Positions 1 to 8,498 of a DNA stretch of 47,249 bases are shown in pieces. Made by a program: the position numbers and the translations under genes. The stretch covers positions 1 through 47,249 of the forward strand of contig JADCEL010000003.1 in assembly GCA_020250125.1 (NCBI GenBank). The letters run 5' to 3'. Each line of letters starts with the position of its first letter. Position 1 is the first letter of the stretch. Under the pieces are notes generated by a model. That model ran no database searches. It was given only the letters and a program-made list of their open reading frames with translations, and was not told where the DNA came from. The stretch is from Rhodobacter sp. (GTDB taxonomy: Bacteria; Pseudomonadota; Alphaproteobacteria; Rhodobacterales; Rhodobacteraceae).

Positions 1-156
1 AGAACAGAGCCGGTCACAATCAGCATCAAGGCGCGACAGCGCGTCAGTCACCACCTGCCGGACCTTGCGCAGCGGGTGATGCCCGGGAAGGCGCGCCTCA
101 AGGTCCACACAGCTGAACAGCGAACCCGCCGACCCGTCCGTTCCCCGCAGGATCAC
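1..156 (-). CDS. IS5-family transposase, N-terminal 52 residues (runs off window)
   Basis: Starting from a GTG, the minus strand encodes an open frame to the window edge containing GSLFSCVDLEARLP and HHPLRKVRQVV. This matches the usual N-terminus of IS5-type transposases (G-LFSY-DLE-R-P--HPLR--R). An in-frame TGA lies 11 codons upstream of the GTG, so the GTG is the only plausible start. The catalytic DDE part is outside the window. The copy at 47184 encodes the same protein with a Ser-to-Ala change. Confidence 0.65.
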   Translation of the reverse strand, partial: MILRGTDGSAGSLFSCVDLEARLPGHHPLRKVRQVVTDALSRLDADCDRLCS

Positions 157-231
157 CCCCGCGAACGCCGCAGCAGGGGTGAATCATGTTCCTCAAACCG
201 CGTCGAGGGCCGACTGTTTCAGCAGCCTGTT
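1..231 (-). mobile_element. IS5-type insertion sequence, 5' end only (left window edge)
   Basis: About 140 bases here (roughly 90-231) reappear in reverse complement at the right window edge (47109-47249), with about one mismatch in the coding part and more change in the last 20 bases. The inner terminus contains TTTCAGCAGCCTGTTA, the kind of end many IS elements carry. The element reads leftward out of the window, so only its 5' part is present. IS5 family is assigned from the transposase N-terminus. Confidence 0.75.
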
Positions 232-277
232 AGGTGAAACCTTGATTACATCGGTGGAATGAGGCAGATTGAGGGTG

Positions 278-1036
278 TCAGACCGTGAACAGGCTGTAGC
301 CTTCGAATAGCCGCACCTGCATGCCCCGGGTTCCGGCGCGCAATACGCTGGGCCCCATGCCAAAGGTGCGGCGGATCGAGTTGCTGAAATGGCTTGAGTC
401 CGGGTAGCCAAGACCCAAGGCGACTGCCGTCAGACTGGCTGGGCCCGCTGCCTGATCCAAAAAGCGTCGGGCCCTTGTCCACATCCGGAAGGCACGGAAA
501 GTCACTCCCGTCTCGTGTCGGAACAGGCGCAGCAGACGCGAGGCGGACAGCCCCGCGCCAAGCGCACAGCCCGCCGCCGTCAACGTCGGATCGGTCCGCA
601 GGGCTGCGACGACGGCACGGATGCGCGGGTCAAGGTCGCGCTGGGGCAAGGCCGCGCCGAACGCGAGCAGATCAAGCCAAGTCTTGGAATAACCGGCAAC
701 GCCGGTGAGAGCGCCAAACCTTTCGGGCAAACCCGCAGGAGGGTCAGCACAGAGCGTTGCCATGGCCTCCTCGGTGGTGCTCTCGGGCTCGATCAGAAGG
801 TTCCAGATCGGGCCGTGCGGCGGCGTGATCCAGTGGCCCATATGCGGCGGCACGACTGCGACTGTCCTGCGCCGACTGGGGCCATTGCCGATAGCGATGT
901 CGAACGGCCCCGGGGCGGCATAGATCGACAGCGCCCCCAGTCGGCGCGGCGCGAGTGACCGGCGCAGCGGTCCGGCGTACAGCATGCGGTCAGCCCCGAT
1001 GAGCAGGGTTGCACCGGGGGCGGGCGGATGTGTCAT
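278..1036 (-). CDS. AraC-family transcriptional regulator
   Basis: A 252-residue protein with a cupin-like N-terminal sensor half (about residues 1-130) and a C-terminal AraC double helix-turn-helix (about 140-240). The first recognition helix region is around LSASRLLRLFRHETG. The second carries the typical segment SSHFSNSIRRTFGMGPS, close to the family signature F-R-F---G-SP. The length is normal for the AraC family. The ATG overlaps the stop of the upstream kinase gene by four bases (ATGA), so the two are probably cotranscribed and translationally coupled. The gene ends about 45 bases from the IS terminus at 231 and appears intact. The inducer is unknown. The regulator may control the neighbouring kinase/acyl-CoA dehydrogenase pair. 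Confidence 0.85.
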   Translation of the reverse strand: MTHPPAPGATLLIGADRMLYAGPLRRSLAPRRLGALSIYAAPGPFDIAIGNGPSRRRTVAVVPPHMGHWITPPHGPIWNLLIEPESTTEEAMATLCADPPAGLPERFGALTGVAGYSKTWLDLLAFGAALPQRDLDPRIRAVVAALRTDPTLTAAGCALGAGLSASRLLRLFRHETGVTFRAFRMWTRARRFLDQAAGPASLTAVALGLGYPDSSHFSNSIRRTFGMGPSVLRAGTRGMQVRLFEGYSLFTV

Positions 1037-2073
1037 GCCGCTCCGCCCCGTGCCACGTCCCAGCCCAGGGCGGCAACGGGCGCGGCCCTGGTGCCGATTG
1101 CGTGGGCGTCCGCGGCCGCGGCGCTGCCATCCAGCGCGCGCCGGGCGATGCCCTGCATGATCGCGGCCAGCCGGAACAGGCTGAGCGCCATCAGGAAGGG
1201 CCAGTCGCCGCGCGGATCGGTGCCGCCGGCCCGGGCATAGGCGTCAAGATAGGTGTCCTCGTCAGGGATGCCGAGGGCGGGCAGATCGGCGCCTTGCAGG
1301 CCACGGAACAGCGCGGGCGTGAAATGCCAGGTCAGCATGTGATGGGCGATGTCGGCGCGCGGATCGCCCAGCGTCGAGAGTTCCCAGTCGATCACCGCGC
1401 TGAGTCGCGGTTCAGTCGGATGCAGGATGAGGTTGTCGAGCCGGTAGTCGCCGTGGATCAGGCGGGTGGCACCAGGGGCGGGCAGGTGGGCGGGCAGCCA
1501 GTCGATCAGCCGGTCCATCGCGGGGATCGGGGTGGTTTCGCTGGCACGGTACTGGCGCGTCCAGCGAGCGACCTGGCGGGCAAGGTAATCGCCGGGCCGG
1601 CCGAAATCGGCCAGACCCAGGGCGGCCGGGTCGAGCCGGTGCAGGTTGGCCAGCGTCCGGCACATGTCGTGAAAGATGGCCTGCCGGTCGGATCGGGAGA
1701 GGTCGGGCAGGCGCGGGTCCCACAGGACGCGGCCGGGCACGTGATCCATCACGTAGAAGGCGGCACCGATGACGTCTGTCGTCTCGCACAGGCCATGCAC
1801 GCGGGGGACGGGAACGGGCCCGCCCGACAGCGCCCGGATCACGCGGTATTCGCGGTCCACCGCATGGGCCGAAGGCAGGACCGGCCCTGCGGGCCTTCGC
1901 CGCAGGACCAGGCACCCCGAGTCTGCCACGATGAGGAAGGTGGGGTTGGATTGCCCGCCCGCCAGCGGGTGCAGCCGGGCCGGGCCGCGAAATCCCGGCA
2001 CATGCGCGGCAAGCCAGCGCAGAAGCGGCGCCGGGGCGTCTGTGGGGGCGTCTTTGGGGGCGGAATCTGTCAT
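1033..2073 (-). CDS. APH/choline-kinase-type phosphotransferase of the ACAD10/11-associated group
   Basis: A 346-residue protein of the aminoglycoside-phosphotransferase fold. The catalytic loop HGDYRLDN (207-214) and the metal-binding DWE (229-231) are intact. The N-lobe carries LRRRPAGPVLPSAHAVDREY, very like the RRKPPG-LLPSAHAVDREYRV segment typical of proteins fused or paired to ACAD10/11 enzymes. The divergent neighbour at 2195 is just such a dehydrogenase. In mammals ACAD10/11, and in Pseudomonas LvaA with LvaC, this pairing phosphorylates 4-hydroxyacyl-CoA and then eliminates phosphate to give an enoyl-CoA. By analogy this protein is probably a 4-hydroxyacyl-CoA (or related hydroxyacyl-CoA) kinase rather than an antibiotic-resistance enzyme. 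The start chosen is the ATG before TDSAPK. A longer frame would run through the shared promoter region. Confidence 0.85.
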   Translation of the reverse strand: MTDSAPKDAPTDAPAPLLRWLAAHVPGFRGPARLHPLAGGQSNPTFLIVADSGCLVLRRRPAGPVLPSAHAVDREYRVIRALSGGPVPVPRVHGLCETTDVIGAAFYVMDHVPGRVLWDPRLPDLSRSDRQAIFHDMCRTLANLHRLDPAALGLADFGRPGDYLARQVARWTRQYRASETTPIPAMDRLIDWLPAHLPAPGATRLIHGDYRLDNLILHPTEPRLSAVIDWELSTLGDPRADIAHHMLTWHFTPALFRGLQGADLPALGIPDEDTYLDAYARAGGTDPRGDWPFLMALSLFRLAAIMQGIARRALDGSAAAADAHAIGTRAAPVAALGWDVARGGAA

Positions 2074-2119
2074 CTTTGCCGGGTGAGGATGACTTTGCCC
2101 GCCATTGCAGTCAATCAAA

Positions 2120-2162
2120 ACCGTCGGACGATCTTGCCATATCGGGGGGCTTAGCCTAGTCT
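2120..2162 (+). promoter_or_regulatory. Divergent promoter region with candidate weak GntR-type site
   Basis: The region between the kinase and dehydrogenase genes contains TTGCCA (2134-2139), a 17-base spacer and TAGTCT (2157-2162), a plausible sigma-70-like promoter for the rightward gene. Immediately upstream lies ACCGTCGGACGAT (2120-2132), which matches the operator-like sequence at 5373 in 11 of 13 positions but lacks the conserved outer T residues. The promoter is tentative and the operator weak. Confidence 0.35.
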
Positions 2163-2194
2163 GGCATCTGTCAAGGACTGCCAGGACATTCGCC

Positions 2195-3463
<1,269 letters not shown>

Positions 3464-3499
3464 CCTCTTCGTCGGCCAGGGGGCAGGGCGTGGCCTGAC

Positions 3500-3683
3500 T
3501 CAGCTGCCCCTGTCCGGATCATTCGCGCCGCTGACCATGGTCGCAGCCGAGGTACCGGGGGGCATGATGATTCTTGAGACCAAGTCAGGGAGCAGCCTTT
3601 GGGTGTCCTGCCGTGACCGGACACGGATGATGTTGATCTGCGACACTTCTTGCGGCAGGCTCCCGATGATACCAGCGACCTCA
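3500..3683 (-). other. Possible 3' remnant of a gene cut by the IS5-family element
   Basis: Between the dehydrogenase stop (3463) and the IS (3684) the minus strand has an open frame of about 60 codons. Its residues (for example VAGIIGSLPQEVSQINIIRV) have a protein-like composition. It begins inside the IS, so if real it is the C-terminal tail of a gene whose 5' part is lost: beyond the IS only 28 bases remain before the GntR gene. I do not recognise the product. It may also be spurious. Confidence 0.2.
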
Positions 3684-4614
3684 GAGTCGGAATCAAAACT
3701 ATCCAAGCGTTTTCATATCCTTGCGAGACAGCGCGTGACGCGCCGGATGTGGGCAATAAGGACCCACGCCCCGGCGCTGGCGATCGATTTTTCCCGGTCT
3801 TTTGACAGGCGGCGGCACCGCCCCAGCCAGGCACGGGTACGCCCGGCGACCCACCGGCGGGGCAGGACCTCGAAGCCACTGGCGCTGTCAGAGCGTTTGA
3901 CGATCTGGACGGTCCAGCGTCCGGCAGCTTTGAGGGCGTCCCGCAGTCTGGGGCCGGCATAACCGCCGTCGGCAAAGATATGGCGCAGCCTGGGATAGCG
4001 CGCAGCGACAACCGCCAGCACATCCGGCGCGCCGTCGCGGTCCTGAATTCCGGCGCTGTGGACCTTGAGCGCGACGGGCAATCCGGTCGTGTCGGTGACG
4101 ATATGGCGTTTGCGCCCCTTGATCCGCTTGCCGGCGTCATATCCTCTAACCCCTCCACTTTCCGTGGTTCTTGCGCTCTGGCTGTCGATGATGCCGGCCG
4201 TCGGCGCGGCTTTGCGGCCCTCGGCCAGACGCGCGGCCTCGACCAGCTTGCCGTTGATCTCCTCCGGCAGGCCGTCACTGCGCCACGCACAGAAACAGCC
4301 GCGCACCGTTGAAACCGGCGGGAAGTCATTGGGCAACATGCGCCATTGGCAACCGGTCGTCGCGATGTACAGGATCGCGTCGAACACATCGCGCAGATCG
4401 GTCCGACGCGGGCGACCGACACGCCTGACCGCAGGCATCAGCGGCCCCAAAAGCGCCCATTCCGCGTCGGTCAAATCACTTGCGTACCTGTCGCCCGCTC
4501 GGGCATGTCGGGATCGGGTGAGTTCGGTCCAAGCCATTGTGTTCTCCGTTCAGCTTCGCAACCGAACAGAAGCACAACCTGCTGAACTCACTCAATTCGT
4601 TTCAAATCAGGCTC
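3684..4614 (-). mobile_element. Complete IS5-family (IS1031-like) insertion sequence, 931 bp
   Basis: The element is bounded by imperfect inverted ends: GAGTCGGAATCAAAAC at 3684 and, read on the opposite strand from 4614, GAGCCTGATTTGAAAC (about 12 of 16 matching). It is flanked by the trinucleotide TCA on both sides (3681-3683 and 4615-4617), the TNA-type target duplication made by IS1031-group elements. It holds one transposase gene and sits between the acyl-CoA dehydrogenase and the GntR gene without cutting either. Confidence 0.75.
3713..4537 (-). CDS. IS5-family transposase
   Basis: A 274-residue single-frame transposase with the N-terminal DUF4096-like segment (DLTDAEWALLGPLMP, about 22-36; IATTGCQWRMLPNDFPP, about 58-74). 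The DDE domain contains IIDSQSARTTESGG (first Asp), HIFADGGYAGPRL (second Asp) and a C-terminal RRWVAGRTRAWLGRCRRLSKDRE with the catalytic Glu. The length is slightly greater than the usual 250-270 residues. It is intact, so the element could still be active. It starts at the ATG before AWTELTRS, in the expected place inside the right inverted end. Confidence 0.9.
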   Translation of the reverse strand: MAWTELTRSRHARAGDRYASDLTDAEWALLGPLMPAVRRVGRPRRTDLRDVFDAILYIATTGCQWRMLPNDFPPVSTVRGCFCAWRSDGLPEEINGKLVEAARLAEGRKAAPTAGIIDSQSARTTESGGVRGYDAGKRIKGRKRHIVTDTTGLPVALKVHSAGIQDRDGAPDVLAVVAARYPRLRHIFADGGYAGPRLRDALKAAGRWTVQIVKRSDSASGFEVLPRRWVAGRTRAWLGRCRRLSKDREKSIASAGAWVLIAHIRRVTRCLARI

Positions 4615-4645
4615 TCAATCCGTTGGCCAGCCCGCGCGAACATGC

Positions 4646-5332
4646 TTAGTCGTCGTTGCCGGTGCCGATGAAGGCGGGGACATAGACGTCGTCGAGCATG
4701 CCGACGACGCGCCGCACATGGGCGCGGGCCTGGCGTTCGGCCTCGTCTCCGTCGCCGGCCAGCACGGCCGCACCGATCATGGCGTAGGAGCGGGCGCGAT
4801 CTTCAGGCTGCATGACCAGGCGGTTGCGCACCAGATGCACCTGCAGGTTGGCCAGCATCTGTTCCAGTTCGGGGTTCCTGGACACGCGCGCCAGCGTTCG
4901 GTTGAACCGGTTGCGCTGGCGGACGAATTCATAGCGGTCGGCCTGCTTGCTGGCGGAGAGCAGGTCAGCCAGCGCGAGTTCCACCTGCGCGCGGCCGTCG
5001 GGATCGGCGATGTTTTCGGCGGCGAGGCGGGCGGCCAGTCCCACGATCACCTCGATGATGCGCAGGACGTTGCGGGCCTCGTCCTTGGACAATTGCCGGA
5101 TCCGGGCGCCGCGGTTCAGCGAGGCCTCGACCACGCCCATCGCGGCCAGACGCTTGATCGCCTCGCGCACGGTCGAGCGGCTGACCTCGTACTGGCTGAC
5201 TAGATCGGGTTCGACAAGGCGTTGCCCCGCGACGAAGCGCCCCTCGTAGAGCCCTTTGAGGATGCTTTTCACGATCCTGTCGGAGGAACTCATCTCGGAG
5301 TCGGGTTTCGGCGTCCTGCGTTCGTCTGGCAT
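4646..5332 (-). CDS. GntR-family regulator with FCD domain (GntR-1)
   Basis: A 228-residue regulator with an N-terminal winged helix (about residues 20-85; recognition helix within SQYEVSRSTVREAIKRLAAM) and a C-terminal helical FCD ligand-binding domain (about 95-220). It is a paralogue of GntR-2 at 46145: both have the pattern VREA-KRLAA-G-V----NRGA-VR-LS--E and the helices Q-HL-R and (A/I)H-RR. In the FCD domain the usual Phe-His is Phe-Asn, so metal binding may be altered. The operator-like sequence at 5373-5385 lies about 40 bases upstream of the start, which suggests autoregulation and makes this the best candidate regulator for the similar sites elsewhere in the window. The ATG before PDERR is chosen. 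ATG at about 5292 is an alternative. Confidence 0.87.
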   Translation of the reverse strand: MPDERRTPKPDSEMSSSDRIVKSILKGLYEGRFVAGQRLVEPDLVSQYEVSRSTVREAIKRLAAMGVVEASLNRGARIRQLSKDEARNVLRIIEVIVGLAARLAAENIADPDGRAQVELALADLLSASKQADRYEFVRQRNRFNRTLARVSRNPELEQMLANLQVHLVRNRLVMQPEDRARSYAMIGAAVLAGDGDEAERQARAHVRRVVGMLDDVYVPAFIGTGNDD

Positions 5333-5372
5333 AGCTGCACCATTTGCCCAAGGCTGGCAGAGAGTTGACGCT

Positions 5373-5385
5373 ATTGTCGGACGAT
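5373..5385. promoter_or_regulatory. Candidate GntR operator (site 1)
   Basis: ATTGTCGGACGAT is a near-palindrome that fits TnGTnnnACnA, the consensus known for FadR-subfamily GntR regulators. It sits just upstream of GntR-1. Similar sequences occur at 13951, 21936, 23572, 26415 and 45449, all in promoter-bearing intergenic regions. Confidence 0.5.
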
Positions 5386-5410
5386 GATCAAGGGCGCAGG
5401 GATCAGGCCG

Positions 5411-6532
5411 CAGGGCAATCGCATTTGGCCGATGATGGATTTTGCGAAGTCGTCGGACCATCCTGCGCGTTTGCATTTCCGGGAGACGGGGAGTTTGGGG
5501 CGGGCTTTTCGCAGGAAGTTGGGGGGGAGCTTGCGCAGAATGCTAAGGTTTTCCGGGCCGTTATCTTTGCGGTTGCAGGCGCGGTCTTCGTTGAAGGTCA
5601 TGTGCCGGGCACCCAGTGCAGGCTGTTCCCGATCGCCCAATGGGCGCGCAAGGCTTTCGCGAAGACTTCGGGTGTCAGCCGGGCCGGAGAGACAGAGAAG
5701 CGCGTGGCCGAGGTCGTGCTCTCGCCGATCTGGCGGCTGGGCTGGACTCAGGCGATCATGGCGAGGCCGGGCAGGCGCGGCTCGTCCTTGCAGCGGCGGT
5801 CCGAGAAGAGCCAATCAACCTCATGGCTGACGCGGTGAACTCTGGTCCCGGTCCGGCCATGATCAGCGTCAACTGTCTGAAACTGTGTCAGTTTCTCAGG
5901 CGGGCTGGCAAAGTACCCCGCCACATCGCGCATCAGCAGCGGGTGGTTTCCCTTGAGCGCGAACAGATAATCGCCGCCCCGGTCCAGGATCACCTGCGCT
6001 GTATCGCTCCGGGTATGCGAGCCGCATCTGCCGTGACCAGAACCCCGTCAGGCCACAGGGTTTCCAGACGCGCCCGCGCCGCCGTGATCCCGTTGCCGCC
6101 TTCGGCCACGGCGCACTGCCCGATCACCAGCCCCGCCCCGACACCGCAGGCCGTCACCACATGCAGCGGCGAGCGTCCCGCTGCCCGGTCGAACGAGCGG
6201 CGCAGGGTCTTGCCGTCAATCGCCAGAACCCCCGCCCCCTCGGCACCCAGATCGTCCAGAAAGGCATCAAACACCCGGCCAAAGGCCTGCGGCTCCAGCA
6301 GCCGGAACGGCCGGCTGAAGGTGTCATGGCTCGGCAAGCCATTATCAAGGCTCAGAAATTCCCGAAGAGGCTCCTCACGGTCTGCGGCAAATTCGGCAAA
6401 GTCCACACAACTCTCGGCCCCGCAGACCGAGGCCGCCAGTGCGAGCACCGGCATATCCAAAAGTGAATGGCGCTGCGCATTCCCCGTAGGGGGATCAGGC
6501 ACTTGACGAAAAGGCGTGATCCGCGACGGCAT
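5411..6532 (-). pseudogene. ISAs1-family transposase, inactivated by frameshifts and a stop
   Basis: The start at 6532 has a good GGAGGAAC ribosome site. The N-terminal part reads normally (LLDMPVLALAASVCGAES, LPSHDTFSRPFRLLEP, VLAIDGKTLRRSFDRA) to about 6010, where the frame is lost after VLVTADA. The next frame continues with VILDRGGDYLFALKGNHP and ends at an in-frame TGA near 5746. The same frame then resumes with ARLTPEVFAKALRAHWAIG and NSLHWV. A further shift near 5605 is needed to read MTFNEDRACNRKDNGPENL and KRAGWSDDF. With at least three lesions no active transposase can be made. Confidence 0.85.
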
Positions 6533-6612
6533 CAGTTCCTCCTTCAGGAACCGCAACCGGAATCCAATTCAGCCCAAAGCGCCACCCTTAAATCCCAAAT
6601 GCGATTCCCGGG
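5411..6612 (-). mobile_element. ISAs1-family insertion sequence, decayed, with 10-bp target duplication
   Basis: The ends are inverted repeats: CAGGGCAATCGCATTTGG at 5411 and, on the other strand ending near 6611, CCGGGAATCGCATTTGG. These agree with ISAs1-type termini. The direct repeat GATCAGGCCG flanks the element (5401-5410 and 6613-6622) and is the target duplication. The right-hand copy contains the stop codon of the MDR gene at 6615, so insertion occurred at the very end of that gene without removing coding sequence. The transposase inside is broken. Confidence 0.85.
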
Positions 6613-6614
6613 GA

Positions 6615-7607
6615 TCAGGCCGTCAGGTCAAGCAGGATTTTCCCGACAAGGCGGCCGGATTCCATCGCCTCGTGGGCGGGGATGACGGCCGAGAGCGGCA
6701 GAGTCTGCGCGATCTGGTGGTGCAGGGTGCCCGCCGCGATCATGGCGTTGATGTCGCGGGCGGCGGCGTCGCGGGCGGATTGGGGCGCCTCGTAGATCAG
6801 GACAAAGCGGACGGTGGCATCCTTGGCCATCAGGGCGCGGAAGTTGACGGCGGGTTCGGGCGCGGCGTCCGAGGCATAGGCGGCGATCACGCCGTTGCGG
6901 GCCAGCACGGCCAGATCATCGGCCAGATTGGTGCCAAAGGCGACCTCGATCACCCGGTCGACGCCCCGGGGGGCGGCGGCGCGGATGGCGGCCACGAAAT
7001 CCTGGGTCTTGCGGTCGATCACCAGATCGGCCCCGGCAAGGCGGGCCTGGGCCGCCTGTTCGGGACGGCTGACGGTGGCGATGACCAGCGCCGCGTCGGC
7101 CCATTTCGCGATCTGGACGGCATAGAACCCCACCGCCCCGGCACCGCCCTGCACCAGCACGACCTTGGCCGTCAGGGGCCCGTCAGACATCAGCGCATAA
7201 TGGGCCGTCATCGCGGGGATGCCCAGGCAGGCGCCTTGGGCAAAGCTTGCGGCAGCGGGAAGGGGCACCGCACGTTCATCGGGCACCACGCAGAATTCGG
7301 CCGCCGTGCCGCGGGGGCGGCCGCGGTTGGCCATGTAGAGCCAGACACGCTGGCCGATGCGGGCGGGGTCGACGCCGGGGCCGGTGGCGGTGATCACCCC
7401 CGATCCGTCCTGATGGGGGGTGACAGCGGGAAAGGGCATCGCGCTGTCATGGGGCCGGGCGGTGCGGCCCTTGGTGTCAGAGGGGTTCACGGCCGAGACC
7501 ATGACCTGGACCAGCACTTCGCCCGTGCCGGGGGTCGGGACGGGCAGATCCACCAGCCGCAGCACCTGTGCTGCCGGGCCGCGTGCGGTGTATTCGACAG
7601 CCCGCAT
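6615..7607 (-). CDS. Zinc-independent MDR oxidoreductase, NADPH:quinone-reductase-like
   Basis: A 330-residue medium-chain dehydrogenase/reductase. The N-terminal GroES-like domain contains VSAVNPSDTKGR, and the Rossmann domain carries VLVQGGAGAVGFYAVQIAKW (about 150-170). The catalytic-zinc Cys/His set and the structural-zinc cysteines of alcohol dehydrogenases are absent, so it belongs with quinone/enone reductases (zeta-crystallin-like). It probably reduces an enone or enoyl-type double bond with NADPH. Its start follows the stop of the upstream enoyl-CoA hydratase gene by one base, so the two form an operon. An ISAs1 insertion lies directly after its stop codon. Confidence 0.85.
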   Translation of the reverse strand: MRAVEYTARGPAAQVLRLVDLPVPTPGTGEVLVQVMVSAVNPSDTKGRTARPHDSAMPFPAVTPHQDGSGVITATGPGVDPARIGQRVWLYMANRGRPRGTAAEFCVVPDERAVPLPAAASFAQGACLGIPAMTAHYALMSDGPLTAKVVLVQGGAGAVGFYAVQIAKWADAALVIATVSRPEQAAQARLAGADLVIDRKTQDFVAAIRAAAPRGVDRVIEVAFGTNLADDLAVLARNGVIAAYASDAAPEPAVNFRALMAKDATVRFVLIYEAPQSARDAAARDINAMIAAGTLHHQIAQTLPLSAVIPAHEAMESGRLVGKILLDLTA

Positions 7608-7608
7608 C

Positions 7609-8355
7609 CTAGACTCCTGTCCACCGGGGGGTGCGTTTTTCCTTAAAGGCGCGGGCGCCTTCCAGCGCGTCGGCCGATGACTCGATCTGGGCCCAGGCGG
7701 CGGTGGAGGGGCCCCAGTCCTCGGCGGCCTGGGCGACGGCGCGGGTCAGGCGCAGGGCCATGGGCGCGTTGCCCGCGACGCGCGCCGCGAGGGCGAGGGC
7801 GGTGTCGATCAGGTCAGGTCCGGGGACCACGGCGTTGACCAACCCCAGGGCGGCGGCGCGGTCGGCGGTGATCGGATCGCCGGTGAGCAGGATCTCAGCC
7901 GCGATGGCGGCAGGCAGGCGGCGGGGCAGGCGCAGCGCCCCGCCCCCGGCGGCGAAAAGGCCGCGCTTCACCTCGGGCAGGGCAAGGATCGCGCCGGTTT
8001 CGGCCACGACCATGTCGCAGGCCAGCACGATCTCGAACCCGCCCGCCACGGCCCCGCCATTGACTGCCGCGATCACCGGCTTTGTCCGCGTGGCGCGGAC
8101 AAAGCCCGCAAATCCATCGGGGTCGTCCAGCCCCGGCCTTTCGCCGGCGGCAAAGGCGCCCAGATCCATCCCGGCGCAGAAGAACCGCCCCGCGCCGGTC
8201 AGCACCGCCACGCGCAGGGCGGGGTCGCCATCGAACCGGGCAAGGGCGGTGCGCAGGTCGGCCGTAAGGGCAAGGTTCACGGCATTGCGCACCTCGGGCC
8301 GGTTGAGGCGGATCAGCGCGGTGGCGCCGTGGGTGTCAAAGGTGACGAGGGTCAT
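7609..8355 (-). CDS. Enoyl-CoA hydratase/isomerase family protein
   Basis: A 248-residue crotonase-fold protein: LNRPEVRNAVNLAL near the N-terminus, the oxyanion-hole segments AGRFFCAGMDLGAF (about 52-65) and VNGGAVAGGFEIVLACDM (about 97-114), and LPEVKRGLFAAGGG around the active site. Glu in the position after LP is consistent with a hydratase. It probably hydrates an enoyl-CoA in beta-oxidation. It is first in a two-gene operon with the MDR gene and divergent from the FadB-like gene. The ATG before TLVTFD is chosen because this matches family length. The upstream in-frame codons lie in the promoter region. Confidence 0.88.
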   Translation of the reverse strand: MTLVTFDTHGATALIRLNRPEVRNAVNLALTADLRTALARFDGDPALRVAVLTGAGRFFCAGMDLGAFAAGERPGLDDPDGFAGFVRATRTKPVIAAVNGGAVAGGFEIVLACDMVVAETGAILALPEVKRGLFAAGGGALRLPRRLPAAIAAEILLTGDPITADRAAALGLVNAVVPGPDLIDTALALAARVAGNAPMALRLTRAVAQAAEDWGPSTAAWAQIESSADALEGARAFKEKRTPRWTGV

Positions 8356-8498
8356 GGGTGCATCCTGTGGGCCGGGGCGGAGTCTGGCCTGCGGGGCCCG
8401 CGCGCGCAAGCCGGAAAACTTCCTGCCGGGCAGCCGGTAAACACAAGCGCTGCGGGGGCGGGTGCGCTACACTGTGTTGCCATTCCAAGAGGTCACCG

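Noticed and set aside
1033..2073. Aminoglycoside resistance kinase
   Set aside because: The PSAHAVDREY segment and the divergent ACAD10/11-type gene place it in the acyl-CoA-pathway group, not with resistance enzymes.
2120..2132. A seventh full GntR operator
   Set aside because: It lacks the conserved outer T residues on one side; kept only as a weak candidate inside the promoter entry.
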